The notes: a model not told the origin generated them from the letters alone. DNA of 64,000 bases from Stagnimonas sp965279705 (GCA_965279705.1 OZ257257.1:3534001-3598000); one strand, 5' to 3'. Shown: positions 44,793 through 55,474, numbered from the stretch's first letter. Numbers and translations: made by a program.

Positions 44793-46301
44793 TCAGGCGT
44801 AGCGCAAGCGCCAGCCGGAGGCCGCCAGATAGTCGGCCTCCTGGGCGAGGTCGGCTTCGGTCAGCGGATGCTTGGCGAGCCAGCCATCCGGGAAGCGCAA
44901 GTCCAGGCCGCGTCGCGCGGCCGTCAGCGTGAACGGCAGGCGTATGCCCGGTGTGCGTGAGCGGTGCAGTAGCACGGCGAGGCGTAACAGCACGGCGAGG
45001 CGCTGGATCGGCTCCTGCCATTCGCTGGGTAGCACCTTCCAGGCACTGTCCGAGAACTTGCCGCGATGCAGCCGCACCAGTGCCGCCAGCAGGCGCTGGT
45101 CGGTGAGCGAGAACCCGCGCAAGTCACCGTTCGCCAGAATATATTCGCCGTGCTTGTGATGGTTGTCGTGGGCGATGACCAGGCCGATCTCATGCAGCGT
45201 GGCGGCCCAGCCGAGCAGCGTCGCACTCAGGGTACGCGGCAGGTCCCAGGCGGCGGCAACCTGCGTCAGCGCCTTCAGGCTGGTACGTTCCACCGCACCA
45301 GCGTGCGCGGCGTCGGCCCCGTAGCGCTTGGCCGTGGCAGCGACGGCGGCGGCACGCACATCGCGGTTGTCCAGGCGGCCCAGCAGGTCGTACACCAGAC
45401 CTTCGCGCAGGGCGTATTCGCTGGTCTGCATGGTGCTGATTTCAAGCGCGTCGAACACACCCGCCAAAACCGCCAGGCCGCCGACGAATACCGGGCGGCG
45501 ATCTTCGCGCAGGCCGGGGAAATCGATGCGCTCGATGCGGCCGGTCTGCACCAAAAGATTGACGGTTTTTTCGATTCCGTCGCGAGTGAGCAGTTCATCG
45601 GTCCAGCCCTGCCCCATCATCACGCGCCAGGCACCACGGACGGTGCCGGAAGCGCCGATGGCAACGTCCCAGCCCGCTTCGCGATAACGGCGTTCGAGAA
45701 ACTCCAGCTCGACGCGAGCAGCAAGCCTGGCCTGGCGGAACTTGGCGCGGGTGATTTCGCCATCGGCGAAGAAGCGCTGCGTGTGCACGACACAGCCGAG
45801 CGCGACCGATTCCATCAGCTTCGGCTCGTCGCGACTGCCGATGATGAGTTCGGTAGAGCCGCCGCCGATATCCACCACCAATCGCCTTGGATTGGCGCGG
45901 CCCATGCCGTGGGTGACGCCGGAATACACCAGCCGAGCCTCTTCGACGCCTGAGATGATCTCGATCTCGTGGCCGAGCGCGCGCTCGGCTGCTTCGATGA
46001 AGCGATCGCCATCCTTCATGCGCCTGAGCGTGCTGGTGCCCACCACCCGTACGCGAACACTCTTGAGCCCGCGCAGACGCTGGCCAAAGCGGGTGAGGGC
46101 GGCAAGGGCGCGGCCCTGGGCTTCGGTGCTCAGGTGGCGCTCGCTGTCGAGGCCACCGGCCAGGCGCACGGTGTCGCGCAGGCGGTCGACGATCTGCAAC
46201 TGGCCGCCATCCTCGCGCGCCACCAGCATGTGAAAGCTGTTGGAACCGAGATCCACTGCCGCGACGGTTTCACCCACCCCTGTTTTTTTTCGGCCGACCA
46301 T
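44793..46301 (-). CDS. ppx: Exopolyphosphatase (Ppx/GppA family)
   Basis: Releases phosphate from polyphosphate ends or hydrolyses pppGpp. The protein has 502 residues. The ASKHA-type phosphate loop AAVDLGSNSFHMLVARE is at 13-29, the second loop VVDIGGGSTELIIG is at ~140, and the C-terminal HD-like domain (~320-502) has the LHEIGLVIAHDNHHKHGEYIL segment. The short basic N-terminus (MVGRKKTG) is unusual but supported by the ATG. It faces ppk1, its functional opposite. Confidence 0.93.
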   Translation of the reverse strand: MVGRKKTGVGETVAAVDLGSNSFHMLVAREDGGQLQIVDRLRDTVRLAGGLDSERHLSTEAQGRALAALTRFGQRLRGLKSVRVRVVGTSTLRRMKDGDRFIEAAERALGHEIEIISGVEEARLVYSGVTHGMGRANPRRLVVDIGGGSTELIIGSRDEPKLMESVALGCVVHTQRFFADGEITRAKFRQARLAARVELEFLERRYREAGWDVAIGASGTVRGAWRVMMGQGWTDELLTRDGIEKTVNLLVQTGRIERIDFPGLREDRRPVFVGGLAVLAGVFDALEISTMQTSEYALREGLVYDLLGRLDNRDVRAAAVAATAKRYGADAAHAGAVERTSLKALTQVAAAWDLPRTLSATLLGWAATLHEIGLVIAHDNHHKHGEYILANGDLRGFSLTDQRLLAALVRLHRGKFSDSAWKVLPSEWQEPIQRLAVLLRLAVLLHRSRTPGIRLPFTLTAARRGLDLRFPDGWLAKHPLTEADLAQEADYLAASGWRLRYA

Positions 46302-46512
46302 GGGTTAGAAACAGGTCGTGACAAGGAGGTGCATGGGATTCAATCGGCGCATTAGAGTTGGCGGCACTATATCGCCGCATCATTGCCATTGCTGGCGCGG
46401 TGATGCCGCAGTTCATTGACGGAATGGGCCGTTTTCCACGACCATATGCTGCTTGCGGCGGGCTATTGGGCTTCAGCCGATCAAAGCCATTGGTTTTCAC
46501 GGAGATTCAACG

Positions 46513-46839
46513 ATGTTGACCGCGCGTCGCGCTGTCCTCGCCGCCCTTGCTCTTGCCTTTGCCGCCAGCGTTCACGCTGCCGGCGATGTCGAGGCGGGCC
46601 GCATCAAGGCCAACACCTGCATGGGCTGCCACGGCATTCCCAATTACAACAATGCTTATCCGACCTATCGCGTACCGCGTCTGGGTGGTCAGCACCCCGA
46701 ATACATCGTTGCGGCATTGAAGGAATACCGCGAAGGCAAGCGTTCGCATCCCACCATGCACGCCCAAGCCACCTCGCTCTCCGACCAGGATGTCGACGAT
46801 ATCGCCGCCTACCTGGCCAAAGCGCCAGCCCACAAATGA
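46513..46839 (+). CDS. Periplasmic monohaem class I cytochrome c
   Basis: A 108-residue exported cytochrome. The signal peptide MLTARRAVLAALALAFAAS ends near HAA; the haem site is CMGCH (36-40). The distal methionine is probably in HPTMHAQATSL. It resembles one half of a dihaem cytochrome c4. A GGAGA site precedes the ATG. It overlaps the next cytochrome gene by ATGA, so they are made together and may form a two-haem relay to a terminal oxidase. Confidence 0.9.
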   Translation: MLTARRAVLAALALAFAASVHAAGDVEAGRIKANTCMGCHGIPNYNNAYPTYRVPRLGGQHPEYIVAALKEYREGKRSHPTMHAQATSLSDQDVDDIAAYLAKAPAHK

Positions 46840-47186
46840 GCGCGCACGTCATGACTCGCATTCTCTTCGCAGCCCTTGCCCTGACGGCTGCTGCCGCACA
46901 GGCCGCCCCCGAAGTCGCCAAGCCCGACAAGGTCACCACTTGTGCCGCCTGCCACGGCGAGGCCGGCGTCAGCGCCATCGGCATGTATCCGACGCTTGCA
47001 GGCCAGTACGCGAACTACCTGGAGCATTCGCTCAAGGACTATCGCAGCGGTGCCCGCAAGAACGCCATCATGGGTGCGCAGGCCGCCAATCTGACCGATG
47101 CCGAGATCAAGCAGCTGGCGCTGTGGTTCGCCGCCCAGAAAAGCCCGCTTTATACCCCCAGCGTGCACGGCGATCTGAAACCCTGA
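46836..47186 (+). CDS. Second periplasmic monohaem cytochrome c
   Basis: A 116-residue exported cytochrome. The signal (MTRILFAALALTAAAAQA) begins at an in-frame ATG at 46851; the ATG at 46836 overlaps the upstream stop and is used here for coupling, so either start is possible. The haem site is CAACH (36-40), the likely distal Met is in NAIMGAQAANL, and the body SAIGMYPTLAGQYANYLEHSLKDYRSG is characteristic of c4/c5-type cytochromes. A strong terminator follows. Confidence 0.9.
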   Translation: MSAHVMTRILFAALALTAAAAQAAPEVAKPDKVTTCAACHGEAGVSAIGMYPTLAGQYANYLEHSLKDYRSGARKNAIMGAQAANLTDAEIKQLALWFAAQKSPLYTPSVHGDLKP

Positions 47187-47206
47187 ATGTGCGGTGCGGC
47201 ATCCAG

Positions 47207-47239
47207 TCCCGGCCTGCGCGATGCGCGGCCGGGATTTTT
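47207..47239 (+). terminator. Rho-independent terminator of the cytochrome pair
   Basis: Stem TCCCGGCC (47207-47214) with GGCCGGGA (47227-47234), extended by GCGC pairing inside, followed by TTTTTT. It works on the plus strand only. Confidence 0.88.
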
Positions 47240-47266
47240 TATGGGCGGCGCTTCAAGCGTTGCGGT

Positions 47267-48022
47267 TCAGAGCGGGATTTCCATCACCACGCCGATCCTT
47301 GCACCAGCCACCCGCGCATCCAGCTTGTTGACGTTGTCATTGATCTTGTAGCGCCGCTGCCGGTAGCCCGCTTCAAGGCCAACAGGGCCCAGAAACTTCC
47401 ATAACACACTGGCTTCGAGTTCGTCCGCGCGGTTGCCGTTGTACTGAATGTAATCACCGCTCAGCGAGACCCTCAGCGAGGGCGCAGGCTGCCATTGCAC
47501 GCCGAGGCTCAGCAGGGGAAACGTTTCGTTGATCTTCTGGGTCTCTTGCTGCCCATTGGTCTCATCGGCGGCCGTGATCTGGCCATGCAGGGTGGTCACC
47601 GTGAACCCGCCCAGCAGGCGGAACGAGCCGAGCTGCCAAGGCCAGCGCGCGGTCAGCTCGAAATCGTTGACGCTGGTGCGGTCGTCCACCACGGTTTCGG
47701 GCAGCAGCGGGCCGGTAATCGGATCCAACCCCGTCACCGGCAACAGCGGGAAACGCTGCTGCCCCGTGGCCGCGACGCGGGTGTAGTCGAACTCCAGCGC
47801 GGGGATCCACCCCAGCTGCGCCGGCGCGTAGCCCAGCACATAGTTTTGGCGCGCGGTGGACTTCAGAGCCAGATCGTCTTCGAGGTCCAGCTCGCTGGTG
47901 TTGGTATAGGTGCCCTTGATGTCGTAGGCCCAGCCGCCAACCGAGAAATAAACCCGCGAAGACTCCGCCCGCGCAGTGGAAAAAAAGAGGAGCAGCACAG
48001 CACCTGAAAACGCTCGAAGCAT
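47267..48022 (-). CDS. Outer-membrane beta-barrel protein (TIGR04219-like)
   Basis: A 251-residue exported protein. The ATG at 48022 follows a GGGAGA site and begins the signal MLRAFSGAVLLLFFSTARA. The mature protein is a row of amphipathic strands (VYFSVGGWAYDIKGTY, WIPALEFDYTRVAATGQQ, LRVSLSGDYIQYNG, VGLEAGYRQRRYKI, AGARIGVVMEIPL) and ends in a hydrophobic strand. Family members are small outer-membrane barrels of unknown function. It is divergent from the Ax21-like gene and convergent with the cytochrome pair. Confidence 0.75.
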   Translation of the reverse strand: MLRAFSGAVLLLFFSTARAESSRVYFSVGGWAYDIKGTYTNTSELDLEDDLALKSTARQNYVLGYAPAQLGWIPALEFDYTRVAATGQQRFPLLPVTGLDPITGPLLPETVVDDRTSVNDFELTARWPWQLGSFRLLGGFTVTTLHGQITAADETNGQQETQKINETFPLLSLGVQWQPAPSLRVSLSGDYIQYNGNRADELEASVLWKFLGPVGLEAGYRQRRYKINDNVNKLDARVAGARIGVVMEIPL

Positions 48023-48147
48023 CGTTAATCTCCCGCTCACGACTGAAGTCTTGAATGTGTCACACCACGGTATCAGACGGTCGTTGTTCGCAGCACTTTG
48101 AACCAGCCGTTAGTGGTTTCACCTCAACTTTCCGGAGCTTCAAAAAA

Positions 48148-48768
48148 ATGAAAATTTCAAAAAAACTGCTAGCCGTCGCTGCACTCGCTGCACCACTTTC
48201 GGCATTCGCCCAGACCGCTTCGACTATTTCCTACAGCTACATTGAAGGCGGCTATCTCAAGGCCACGCAGGAAGACGGCAATTCCGACGATTTCGATTTC
48301 GATGGCTTCACCGTCGGCGCCTCTGGCAAGGTCTCGAAGAATCTTTATCTGTTCGGTGACTATCGCCAGCTCGAGTCCGACACCGTCGGCGGCACGCGCA
48401 TCGACATCGACACCGCTCGCGTCGGCTTGGGTGTGATCTTCCCGATCAACAACAATTTCGACGTCACTGCTGGCGGCGGCGCTGCATTCGCCAAGTTCGA
48501 CTACAAGGGCTCTGGCGCCGGCCTGACGCCGGATGACAACGACGATACCGGTTACTTCCTGCAAACCATTGCGCGCGCAAAGGTGCTGCCAGCTCTGGAA
48601 ATCAACGGTGGCTATCGCTACGAGAAAGTGTTCGACGAAAGCGAATCGACCGGCCTTGTCGGCGCCGTGTTCAGCTTCACCCCCGCCTTTGCTGCTGTCG
48701 GCAGCTATGAGTTCGGTGATGACTTCGACCGCTACGTGATCGGTGGCCGCTTCAACTTCGGCCTGTAA
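48148..48768 (+). CDS. Ax21-like outer-membrane protein
   Basis: A 206-residue exported barrel with signal MKISKKLLAVAALAAPLSAF and mature start at QTAST. SYSYIEGGYLKATQEDG, VSKNLYLFGDYRQLES, RVGLGVIFPINNNFDVTAG and the C-terminal FDRYVIGGRFNFGL match the Ax21/Omp family common in Xanthomonadaceae. Ax21 was once reported as a secreted quorum signal; those papers were withdrawn and it is now regarded as an outer-membrane protein. A GGAG site precedes the ATG. Confidence 0.75.
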   Translation: MKISKKLLAVAALAAPLSAFAQTASTISYSYIEGGYLKATQEDGNSDDFDFDGFTVGASGKVSKNLYLFGDYRQLESDTVGGTRIDIDTARVGLGVIFPINNNFDVTAGGGAAFAKFDYKGSGAGLTPDDNDDTGYFLQTIARAKVLPALEINGGYRYEKVFDESESTGLVGAVFSFTPAFAAVGSYEFGDDFDRYVIGGRFNFGL

Positions 48769-48780
48769 GTTTCACGCAAC

Positions 48781-48808
48781 AAAAAAGCCCCGCAATGCGG
48801 GGCTTTTT
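48781..48808. terminator. Bidirectional terminator between the Ax21-like gene and rpoD
   Basis: Stem aaaaagccccgca (48782-48794) with tgcggggcttttt (48796-48808). It serves the barrel gene (+) and rpoD, the last gene of the minus-strand operon. Confidence 0.93.
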
Positions 48809-48824
48809 CTTGTGCGGCTATCGC

Positions 48825-50720
<1,896 letters not shown>

Positions 50721-50884
50721 TAATTCGATCCACGACAACTTCAAGAGTGCTTCGCACGATGCGCTTAGACATCAGCGGGAACCGTACAGTTTAATGGTTA
50801 TGGGGTCTTTTTGCCCGAAATCTAGGATCAATGGCTTCCTTTTGAGGCCATTTTTTCGGCTTTTGACTGGATTGAGCCATATTT

Positions 50885-52633
50885 TCAGGCAGAGCCAGAT
50901 CGTATGGCCGCCAATGCCGCTTGCAAGGCCAGCGCCTCCTGCTGCTCGGCCGCACTCAAGCCATCGCGCTGCATCAGGGCATCGAACTGCGCTTTCACGG
51001 CCCGCTCACGCAGGGTTTTCAACACGCTCAGAAACTGGGTCTGCAAGGCATCGCCTTCGATGTCCAGGGGCTCCGAAGCGAGTCTTGAGAGCGCAACCCC
51101 CTTGGGGGTGCCGGTCCATTCATGCTCCAGCTGCGCGGCACGGTAGTTGGGGTGCTCCTGAAAAAACTCGATCGCTTCGACCAATGCCGTAGCACCCGGC
51201 AGAGGTGCCTGCGCAATCTGCGCAATGTGCTCGGCTCTGGCAGCGAGCCGCGGTTCTTCCAGCAAGATGCGCAGGGCGCGGCGCGGCAGGCGCGCAGCCG
51301 GATCAGTCTTGCTGGGGCGCATTGCGGCTGCCGTATCGTTCGAGGGCTGATCTTCAGCGGCAGGGGCAAGTGCCTCGACGTCGGAGCGACGGAGTCGCGT
51401 AATACGCACCAGTTCGTCGGTCAGCAGGCTGCGCAGAGGGCCTTCGGGCAACTTGGCAAGGTGCGGCCTGGCGAGAGCCGCCAGTTTGGCGCGGCCCTCA
51501 AGGGTTTCCAGATCGGCCTGCTTGCCGAGTTCGGCCAGCAGGAAGGCCGTCAGCGGTTCGGCTTTTTCGACCAGCGCACGGAATGCTTCCGAACCGATCT
51601 CTTGCACATAACTGTCGGGGTCGTGGCCGTCGGGTAGAAACAGAAAACGGCATTCGCGGGTGCCTTGGATTTCCGGCAGCGCCTGTTCGAGCGCGCGCCA
51701 TGCAGCGCTGCGCCCTGCGCGGTCGCCATCGAAGCAGAAGACGACCTTGCTGGTCTGCTTGAACAGCAAAGTGAGGTGCTCACGCGTGGTAGCGGTGCCG
51801 AGTGTAGCCACCGCCTCACGCACACCGTGCTGGGCCAGCATCACCACATCCATGTAGCCCTCGACGACGATCAGATACGGCAACGCCGCCTTCGCCGACT
51901 GCTTGGCCTCGAACAGGCCATAGAGGTTGCGGCCCTTGTGGAACAAAGGCGTCTCGGGCGAGTTGAGGTATTTGGCGGGGTCGTTGGCGAGCGTGCGGCC
52001 GCCGAAGCCGATGACGCGGCCGCGTGTATCCCGGATCGGGAACATGATGCGGTTGCGGAAGCGGTCATACGCGCCATCACGGCCCTCGCGCTCGATCAGC
52101 AGGCCGGCGTCGAGTGCATGGCGCGGGTCGGGGAACAGCCGCGTCAGCGCATCCCAGGCATCGGGGGCGAGACCGATGCCGAACAGCTTGGCGGTCTCGC
52201 CATTGACGCCGCGCTTCTTCAAGTACTCCTTGGCGGGCTCGCTTTTCTTGAGCTGCTCCTTGAAGAATCGCTCGGCTGCGGCCAGCGCATCCAGCGGGCC
52301 TTCGAGCACCAACCGCTGGTCGAAACCGCCGCCTTCGCGCGGCACTTCCACACCCGCTTTTTGCGCCAGTTCTTCCACCGCTTCGACAAAGCTCAGGCGG
52401 TCGTAGTCCATCAGGAAGCTGATGACGGTGCCGTTCTTGCCGGAGGAGAAATCGAAGAACATCTGCTTCGACGGCGAGACGAAGAAGGACGGTGATTTTT
52501 CGTTGGAGAATGGCGAGAGGCCTTTGAACTCCTTGCCCGCGCGCTTCAGCTCCACCCGCTGCCCGATCACCTCGACGATGTCGGTGCGCGCGAGCAGATC
52601 TTGGATGAAGGAATCGGGAATGCGGCCGGCCAT
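50885..52633 (-). CDS. dnaG: DNA primase with degenerate zinc-binding domain
   Basis: Makes RNA primers at the replication fork. The protein has 582 residues, N-terminus RIPDSFIQDLLARTDIVEVIGQRV. The TOPRIM domain is intact (LIVVEGYMDVVML, FCFDGDRAGRSAAWRALE), and a C-terminal helicase-binding region follows. Strikingly, the N-terminal CHC2 zinc ribbon has none of its four ligands: CPFH is SPFS and the later CxxC is DFSS (KGLSPFSNEKSPSF...MFFDFSSGKNG). The surrounding fold residues are kept. Alphaproteobacterial primases show partial loss at the same places. rpoD is downstream, yqeY upstream. Confidence 0.95.
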   Translation of the reverse strand: MAGRIPDSFIQDLLARTDIVEVIGQRVELKRAGKEFKGLSPFSNEKSPSFFVSPSKQMFFDFSSGKNGTVISFLMDYDRLSFVEAVEELAQKAGVEVPREGGGFDQRLVLEGPLDALAAAERFFKEQLKKSEPAKEYLKKRGVNGETAKLFGIGLAPDAWDALTRLFPDPRHALDAGLLIEREGRDGAYDRFRNRIMFPIRDTRGRVIGFGGRTLANDPAKYLNSPETPLFHKGRNLYGLFEAKQSAKAALPYLIVVEGYMDVVMLAQHGVREAVATLGTATTREHLTLLFKQTSKVVFCFDGDRAGRSAAWRALEQALPEIQGTRECRFLFLPDGHDPDSYVQEIGSEAFRALVEKAEPLTAFLLAELGKQADLETLEGRAKLAALARPHLAKLPEGPLRSLLTDELVRITRLRRSDVEALAPAAEDQPSNDTAAAMRPSKTDPAARLPRRALRILLEEPRLAARAEHIAQIAQAPLPGATALVEAIEFFQEHPNYRAAQLEHEWTGTPKGVALSRLASEPLDIEGDALQTQFLSVLKTLRERAVKAQFDALMQRDGLSAAEQQEALALQAALAAIRSGSA

Positions 52634-52699
52634 GGGGGAAGTGTCGTCCTGACCAGCCGCCGCCGTCCATGGCGGCGACTTTCAAAACAAGAATGAAGA

Positions 52700-53146
52700 C
52701 TAAGCCAGCTTGGCCTTGATCTTGGCCGACAGCGCGCCCATGTCGGTTTTGCCCGCCACTTTCGGCTTGATGGCGGCCATGACTTTGCCCATGTCCTTGG
52801 GGCCAGCAGCGCCCGTTTCGGCAATGACCTCTGCAAGAATGGCGTCCAGCTCGGCATCGCTCAGCTGCGTGGGCAGATAGACCATCAATCCGGCGATCTC
52901 GGCAGCTTCCTTGTCGGCAAGCTCGGCGCGGTTGGCCGCGCGAAACTGGCTCTCGGAATCTTTGCGCTGCTTCAGCATCTTCTCGATGGCGGCGATCACG
53001 GCGGCGTCGGTGAGCACGATCTGCTCGACCACTTCGCGCTGCTTCAGCTCGGCGGTGAGCATGCGCAGCAGCGATACGCGCTCTTTCTCGCCGGCTTTCA
53101 TGGCGATTTTCACGTCTTCGGTGATGCGAGTCTTGAGGTCAGTCAT
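52700..53146 (-). CDS. yqeY: GatB/YqeY domain protein
   Basis: A 148-residue cytoplasmic helical protein of the YqeY family, related to the tail domain of the amidotransferase subunit GatB. Typical segments are ITEDVKIAMKAGEKERVSLLRMLTAELKQREV, MVYLPTQLSDAELDAIL and GPKDMGKVMAAIKPKVAGK. It may bind tRNA or assist amidotransferase-like complexes; no firm role is known. It sits between rpsU and dnaG, a common position in beta- and gammaproteobacteria. Confidence 0.92.
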   Translation of the reverse strand: MTDLKTRITEDVKIAMKAGEKERVSLLRMLTAELKQREVVEQIVLTDAAVIAAIEKMLKQRKDSESQFRAANRAELADKEAAEIAGLMVYLPTQLSDAELDAILAEVIAETGAAGPKDMGKVMAAIKPKVAGKTDMGALSAKIKAKLA

Positions 53147-53164
53147 TGGGATTCTCTTGGGCAA

Positions 53165-53197
53165 TAAAAAAGCCTGCGGTGTTGCCAGCGCAGGCTT
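53165..53197 (-). terminator. Internal terminator/attenuator between rpsU and yqeY
   Basis: Stem AAGCCTGCG (53170-53178) with CGCAGGCTT (53189-53197). The A-run at 53165-53170 gives a U-tract in minus-strand RNA. In E. coli a partial terminator between rpsU and dnaG keeps S21 expression higher than that of primase; this hairpin is in the matching place. Confidence 0.8.
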
Positions 53198-53218
53198 GTC
53201 ACCGGCAACCAGTGCCGA

Positions 53219-53434
53219 TCAATACATGCGGGTCTGGCGAGCGGTTTCGCGCAGCACTTTCTTCTCTTGGCGCTTCACGGCGGCAGCACGTTTGCGCTTG
53301 CGCTCCATGCTGGGCTTCTCGAAGAATTCTTTCTTGCGAACATCGGTCAGGACACCAGCTTTTTCGCAGGTGCGCTTGAAACGGCGGACAGCCACTTCAA
53401 ACGGTTCGTTATCGCGGACGCGGACTTCAGGCAT
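53219..53434 (-). CDS. rpsU: 30S ribosomal protein S21
   Basis: A 71-residue basic ribosomal protein needed for initiation at the 30S platform, exactly the normal length. MPEVRVRDNEPFEVAVRRFK, the Lys/Arg-rich helix and the C-terminal TARQTRMY tail are typical. First gene of the macromolecular-synthesis operon; divergent from tsaD (148 bp), as in E. coli. Confidence 0.98.
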   Translation of the reverse strand: MPEVRVRDNEPFEVAVRRFKRTCEKAGVLTDVRKKEFFEKPSMERKRKRAAAVKRQEKKVLRETARQTRMY

Positions 53435-53582
53435 GGGCTACTCGACTCTCTGGGGTTGGGACGCCCAAGCGGGACGTCTACGTTGGTGTCTCGACTTAGC
53501 CGTCGGGACGAAAGGGCCGCGATTCTATGCGCATTTTTTGGCCGGTGCAAAGCTAAGGCGGTTAGTTTGCGACAATGGCGAC

Positions 53583-54620
53583 ATGTCACGCCCTACCAAT
53601 ACCCGCCCCATACTGGCCGTAGAGACCTCCTGCGACGAAACCGCGGTCGCCGTTTATGGCGCCTCTGGCCTACTGGCACACACCCTGCATTCCCAGATCA
53701 AGCTGCATGCCGAGTATGGCGGCGTGGTGCCTGAGCTCGCCTCGCGCGACCACGTCACCCGCGTGCTGCCGCTGATCCGCGCCGTGCTCGCCGAGGCGGG
53801 ATTGAAGCCCGCCGAGCTGGGTGGTATCGCCTACACCGCAGGGCCGGGGTTGATTGGGGCGCTGATGGTCGGCGCGGCGGCTGCTGCCGGGCTGGCCGCA
53901 GCGCTCGATGTGCCGCTGATCGGCATCCATCACATGGAAGGCCATCTGCTGGCGCCGATGCTGGAAACGCCCGCGCCGGCCTTCCCCTTCGTCGCCCTGC
54001 TGGTCTCTGGCGGCCACACCCTGCTGGTGGACGTGCAGGGTGTGGGCCGCTACGCGCTGCTGGGCGAGAGTCTCGACGACGCCGTGGGCGAGGCCTTCGA
54101 CAAGACCGCCAAGCTGCTCGGCCTGCCTTACCCGGGCGGGCCGGAGCTGGCGCGGCTGGCCGAAACCGGAACGCCGGGTCGCTTCAAGCTGCCGAAGCCG
54201 ATGACCGATCGCCCCGGCCTCGACTTCAGTTTCTCGGGCCTCAAGACCGCCGTGCTCACCGCCCTGCCGCGCGATGCCGACGCGCAGACCAAGGCTGATC
54301 TCGCACGCGGATTCGAGGATGCCGTGACCGAGACGCTCGCCATCAAATGCGCGCGTGCGCTCGATGCCACTGGCCATCGCACGCTCGTCGTCGCTGGCGG
54401 CGTCGGTGCCAACCTGCGCTTGCGCGAGCGGCTCCATGCCTTGGCAGCCAAGCGCAAAGGCCAGGTATTTTTCCCGCGTCGCGAGTTCTGCACCGATAAC
54501 GCCGCGATGATTGCCTACGTCGGCTGGGTGCGCCGTAGCGAGGGTTTGCCGGCTTTGGAAGGGTTTCCTACACGTGCCCGCTGGCCGCTTACCGAACTCT
54601 CTGCTGTCGCAAACATCTAA
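53583..54620 (+). CDS. tsaD: tRNA threonylcarbamoyladenosine transferase TsaD
   Basis: Transfers threonylcarbamoyl to A37 of ANN-decoding tRNAs, with TsaB and TsaE. The protein has 345 residues. The ASKHA start ILAVETSCDETAVAVY and metal motif HMEGH (H117, H121) are present, and VVAGGVGANLRLRERL and FCTDNAAMIAYVG follow near the C-terminus. The ATG at 53583 gives the standard N-terminus. folB starts 9 bp downstream. Confidence 0.97.
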   Translation: MSRPTNTRPILAVETSCDETAVAVYGASGLLAHTLHSQIKLHAEYGGVVPELASRDHVTRVLPLIRAVLAEAGLKPAELGGIAYTAGPGLIGALMVGAAAAAGLAAALDVPLIGIHHMEGHLLAPMLETPAPAFPFVALLVSGGHTLLVDVQGVGRYALLGESLDDAVGEAFDKTAKLLGLPYPGGPELARLAETGTPGRFKLPKPMTDRPGLDFSFSGLKTAVLTALPRDADAQTKADLARGFEDAVTETLAIKCARALDATGHRTLVVAGGVGANLRLRERLHALAAKRKGQVFFPRREFCTDNAAMIAYVGWVRRSEGLPALEGFPTRARWPLTELSAVANI

Positions 54621-54629
54621 AATCGCCGC

Positions 54630-55004
54630 ATGGACAAAGTCTTCATCCGCGCACTCGAAATACAGACTCATATCGGGGTGAATGCCTGGGAGCACCACAT
54701 CCGCAGGCCGCTGATTCTCGACCTCGATCTGGGCTGCGATACCCGCGACGCCGCCGCCACCGACAACATCCGCGATGCGCTCGACTACCACTCGGTGTGC
54801 ACCACGCTCATGGCGCTGGTGGACGAGCAGCAATTCCAGTTGCTTGAAACCTTTGCCGAGACGGCCGCGCGACGTCTTTTCGAGCTGTTCCCCATCAGCA
54901 GCCTGCGACTTACGGTGAGCAAACCGGGCGCGGTGCCTGCGGCCAAAACCGTAGGTGTCGAGATCGAGCGGCGGCGCGAGGATTACGCAGTCTGCGGCCG
55001 CTAG
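54630..55004 (+). CDS. folB: Dihydroneopterin aldolase
   Basis: Splits dihydroneopterin to hydroxymethyl-dihydropterin and glycolaldehyde in folate synthesis. The 124-residue length is normal. The active-site segments are GVNAWEHHIRRP, DALDYHSVCTTLM, LLETFAETAARRL and SKPGAVPAAKTVGVEIER. It is 9 bp behind tsaD and overlaps the convergent membrane-protein gene by 4 bp at its 3' end. Confidence 0.95.
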   Translation: MDKVFIRALEIQTHIGVNAWEHHIRRPLILDLDLGCDTRDAAATDNIRDALDYHSVCTTLMALVDEQQFQLLETFAETAARRLFELFPISSLRLTVSKPGAVPAAKTVGVEIERRREDYAVCGR

Positions 55005-55453
55005 GCCGATTTACTCCAGGCAGCCTTCGCGCACAGCGCCAAGGCAATCAAGACCGCCAGTGCGCCAATGGGCGTGAGCACAATCAACAACGAGGGATCG
55101 CCTTCGCTGTTGCCGATACCGCCCAAGAAAAACCCTGCTGGCACCAGTGCCGCACCCCAGCGTAGCCAAGTACCCGCGCTTGCCGCAGAGACGATGCGCG
55201 GTAGCAGCGCCGCATAAATCAGGTTGAACAATGCCAGCAGCGCGCCGTGCGCGTGCGCCAGCACCCACAGCTCGCGGCGCAGATGGCTTTCGAGATACCA
55301 CGGCGCTTTGATGAGGTGCAGAAACTCCAGCGTCAACCCGCCTACTACGAACAGCAGCAGCGCGGTGAAGCCGTAACGCAGGCTTTTCTGCGCCGCGATT
55401 TCCGCTGTTGAGGCGCTTCTGACGACAGGTGCTTTGAGATTGCTGCGGGCCAT
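55001..55453 (-). CDS. Four-helix membrane protein, partner of the octahaem cytochrome
   Basis: A 150-residue protein with about four transmembrane helices (GFTALLLFVVGGLTLEFLHL, HAHGALLALFNLIYAALL, WLRWGAALVPAGFFLGGIG, LIVLTPIGALAVLIALALC). Histidines in helix 2 (LAHAHG) could bind haem or quinone, but that is a guess. It lies 21 bp downstream of the octahaem cytochrome on the same strand, so the two form a likely electron-transfer unit. I recognise no named family. Confidence 0.65.
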   Translation of the reverse strand: MARSNLKAPVVRSASTAEIAAQKSLRYGFTALLLFVVGGLTLEFLHLIKAPWYLESHLRRELWVLAHAHGALLALFNLIYAALLPRIVSAASAGTWLRWGAALVPAGFFLGGIGNSEGDPSLLIVLTPIGALAVLIALALCAKAAWSKSA

Positions 55454-55474
55454 GTGGGTGTCCGGTATGCGGCG

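Noticed and set aside
50830..50856. Hairpin AATGGC...GCCATT followed by T-run between dnaG and rpoD as a terminator
   Set aside because: The T-run is on the plus strand, while both neighbouring genes are transcribed on the minus strand; nothing on the plus strand needs ending there.
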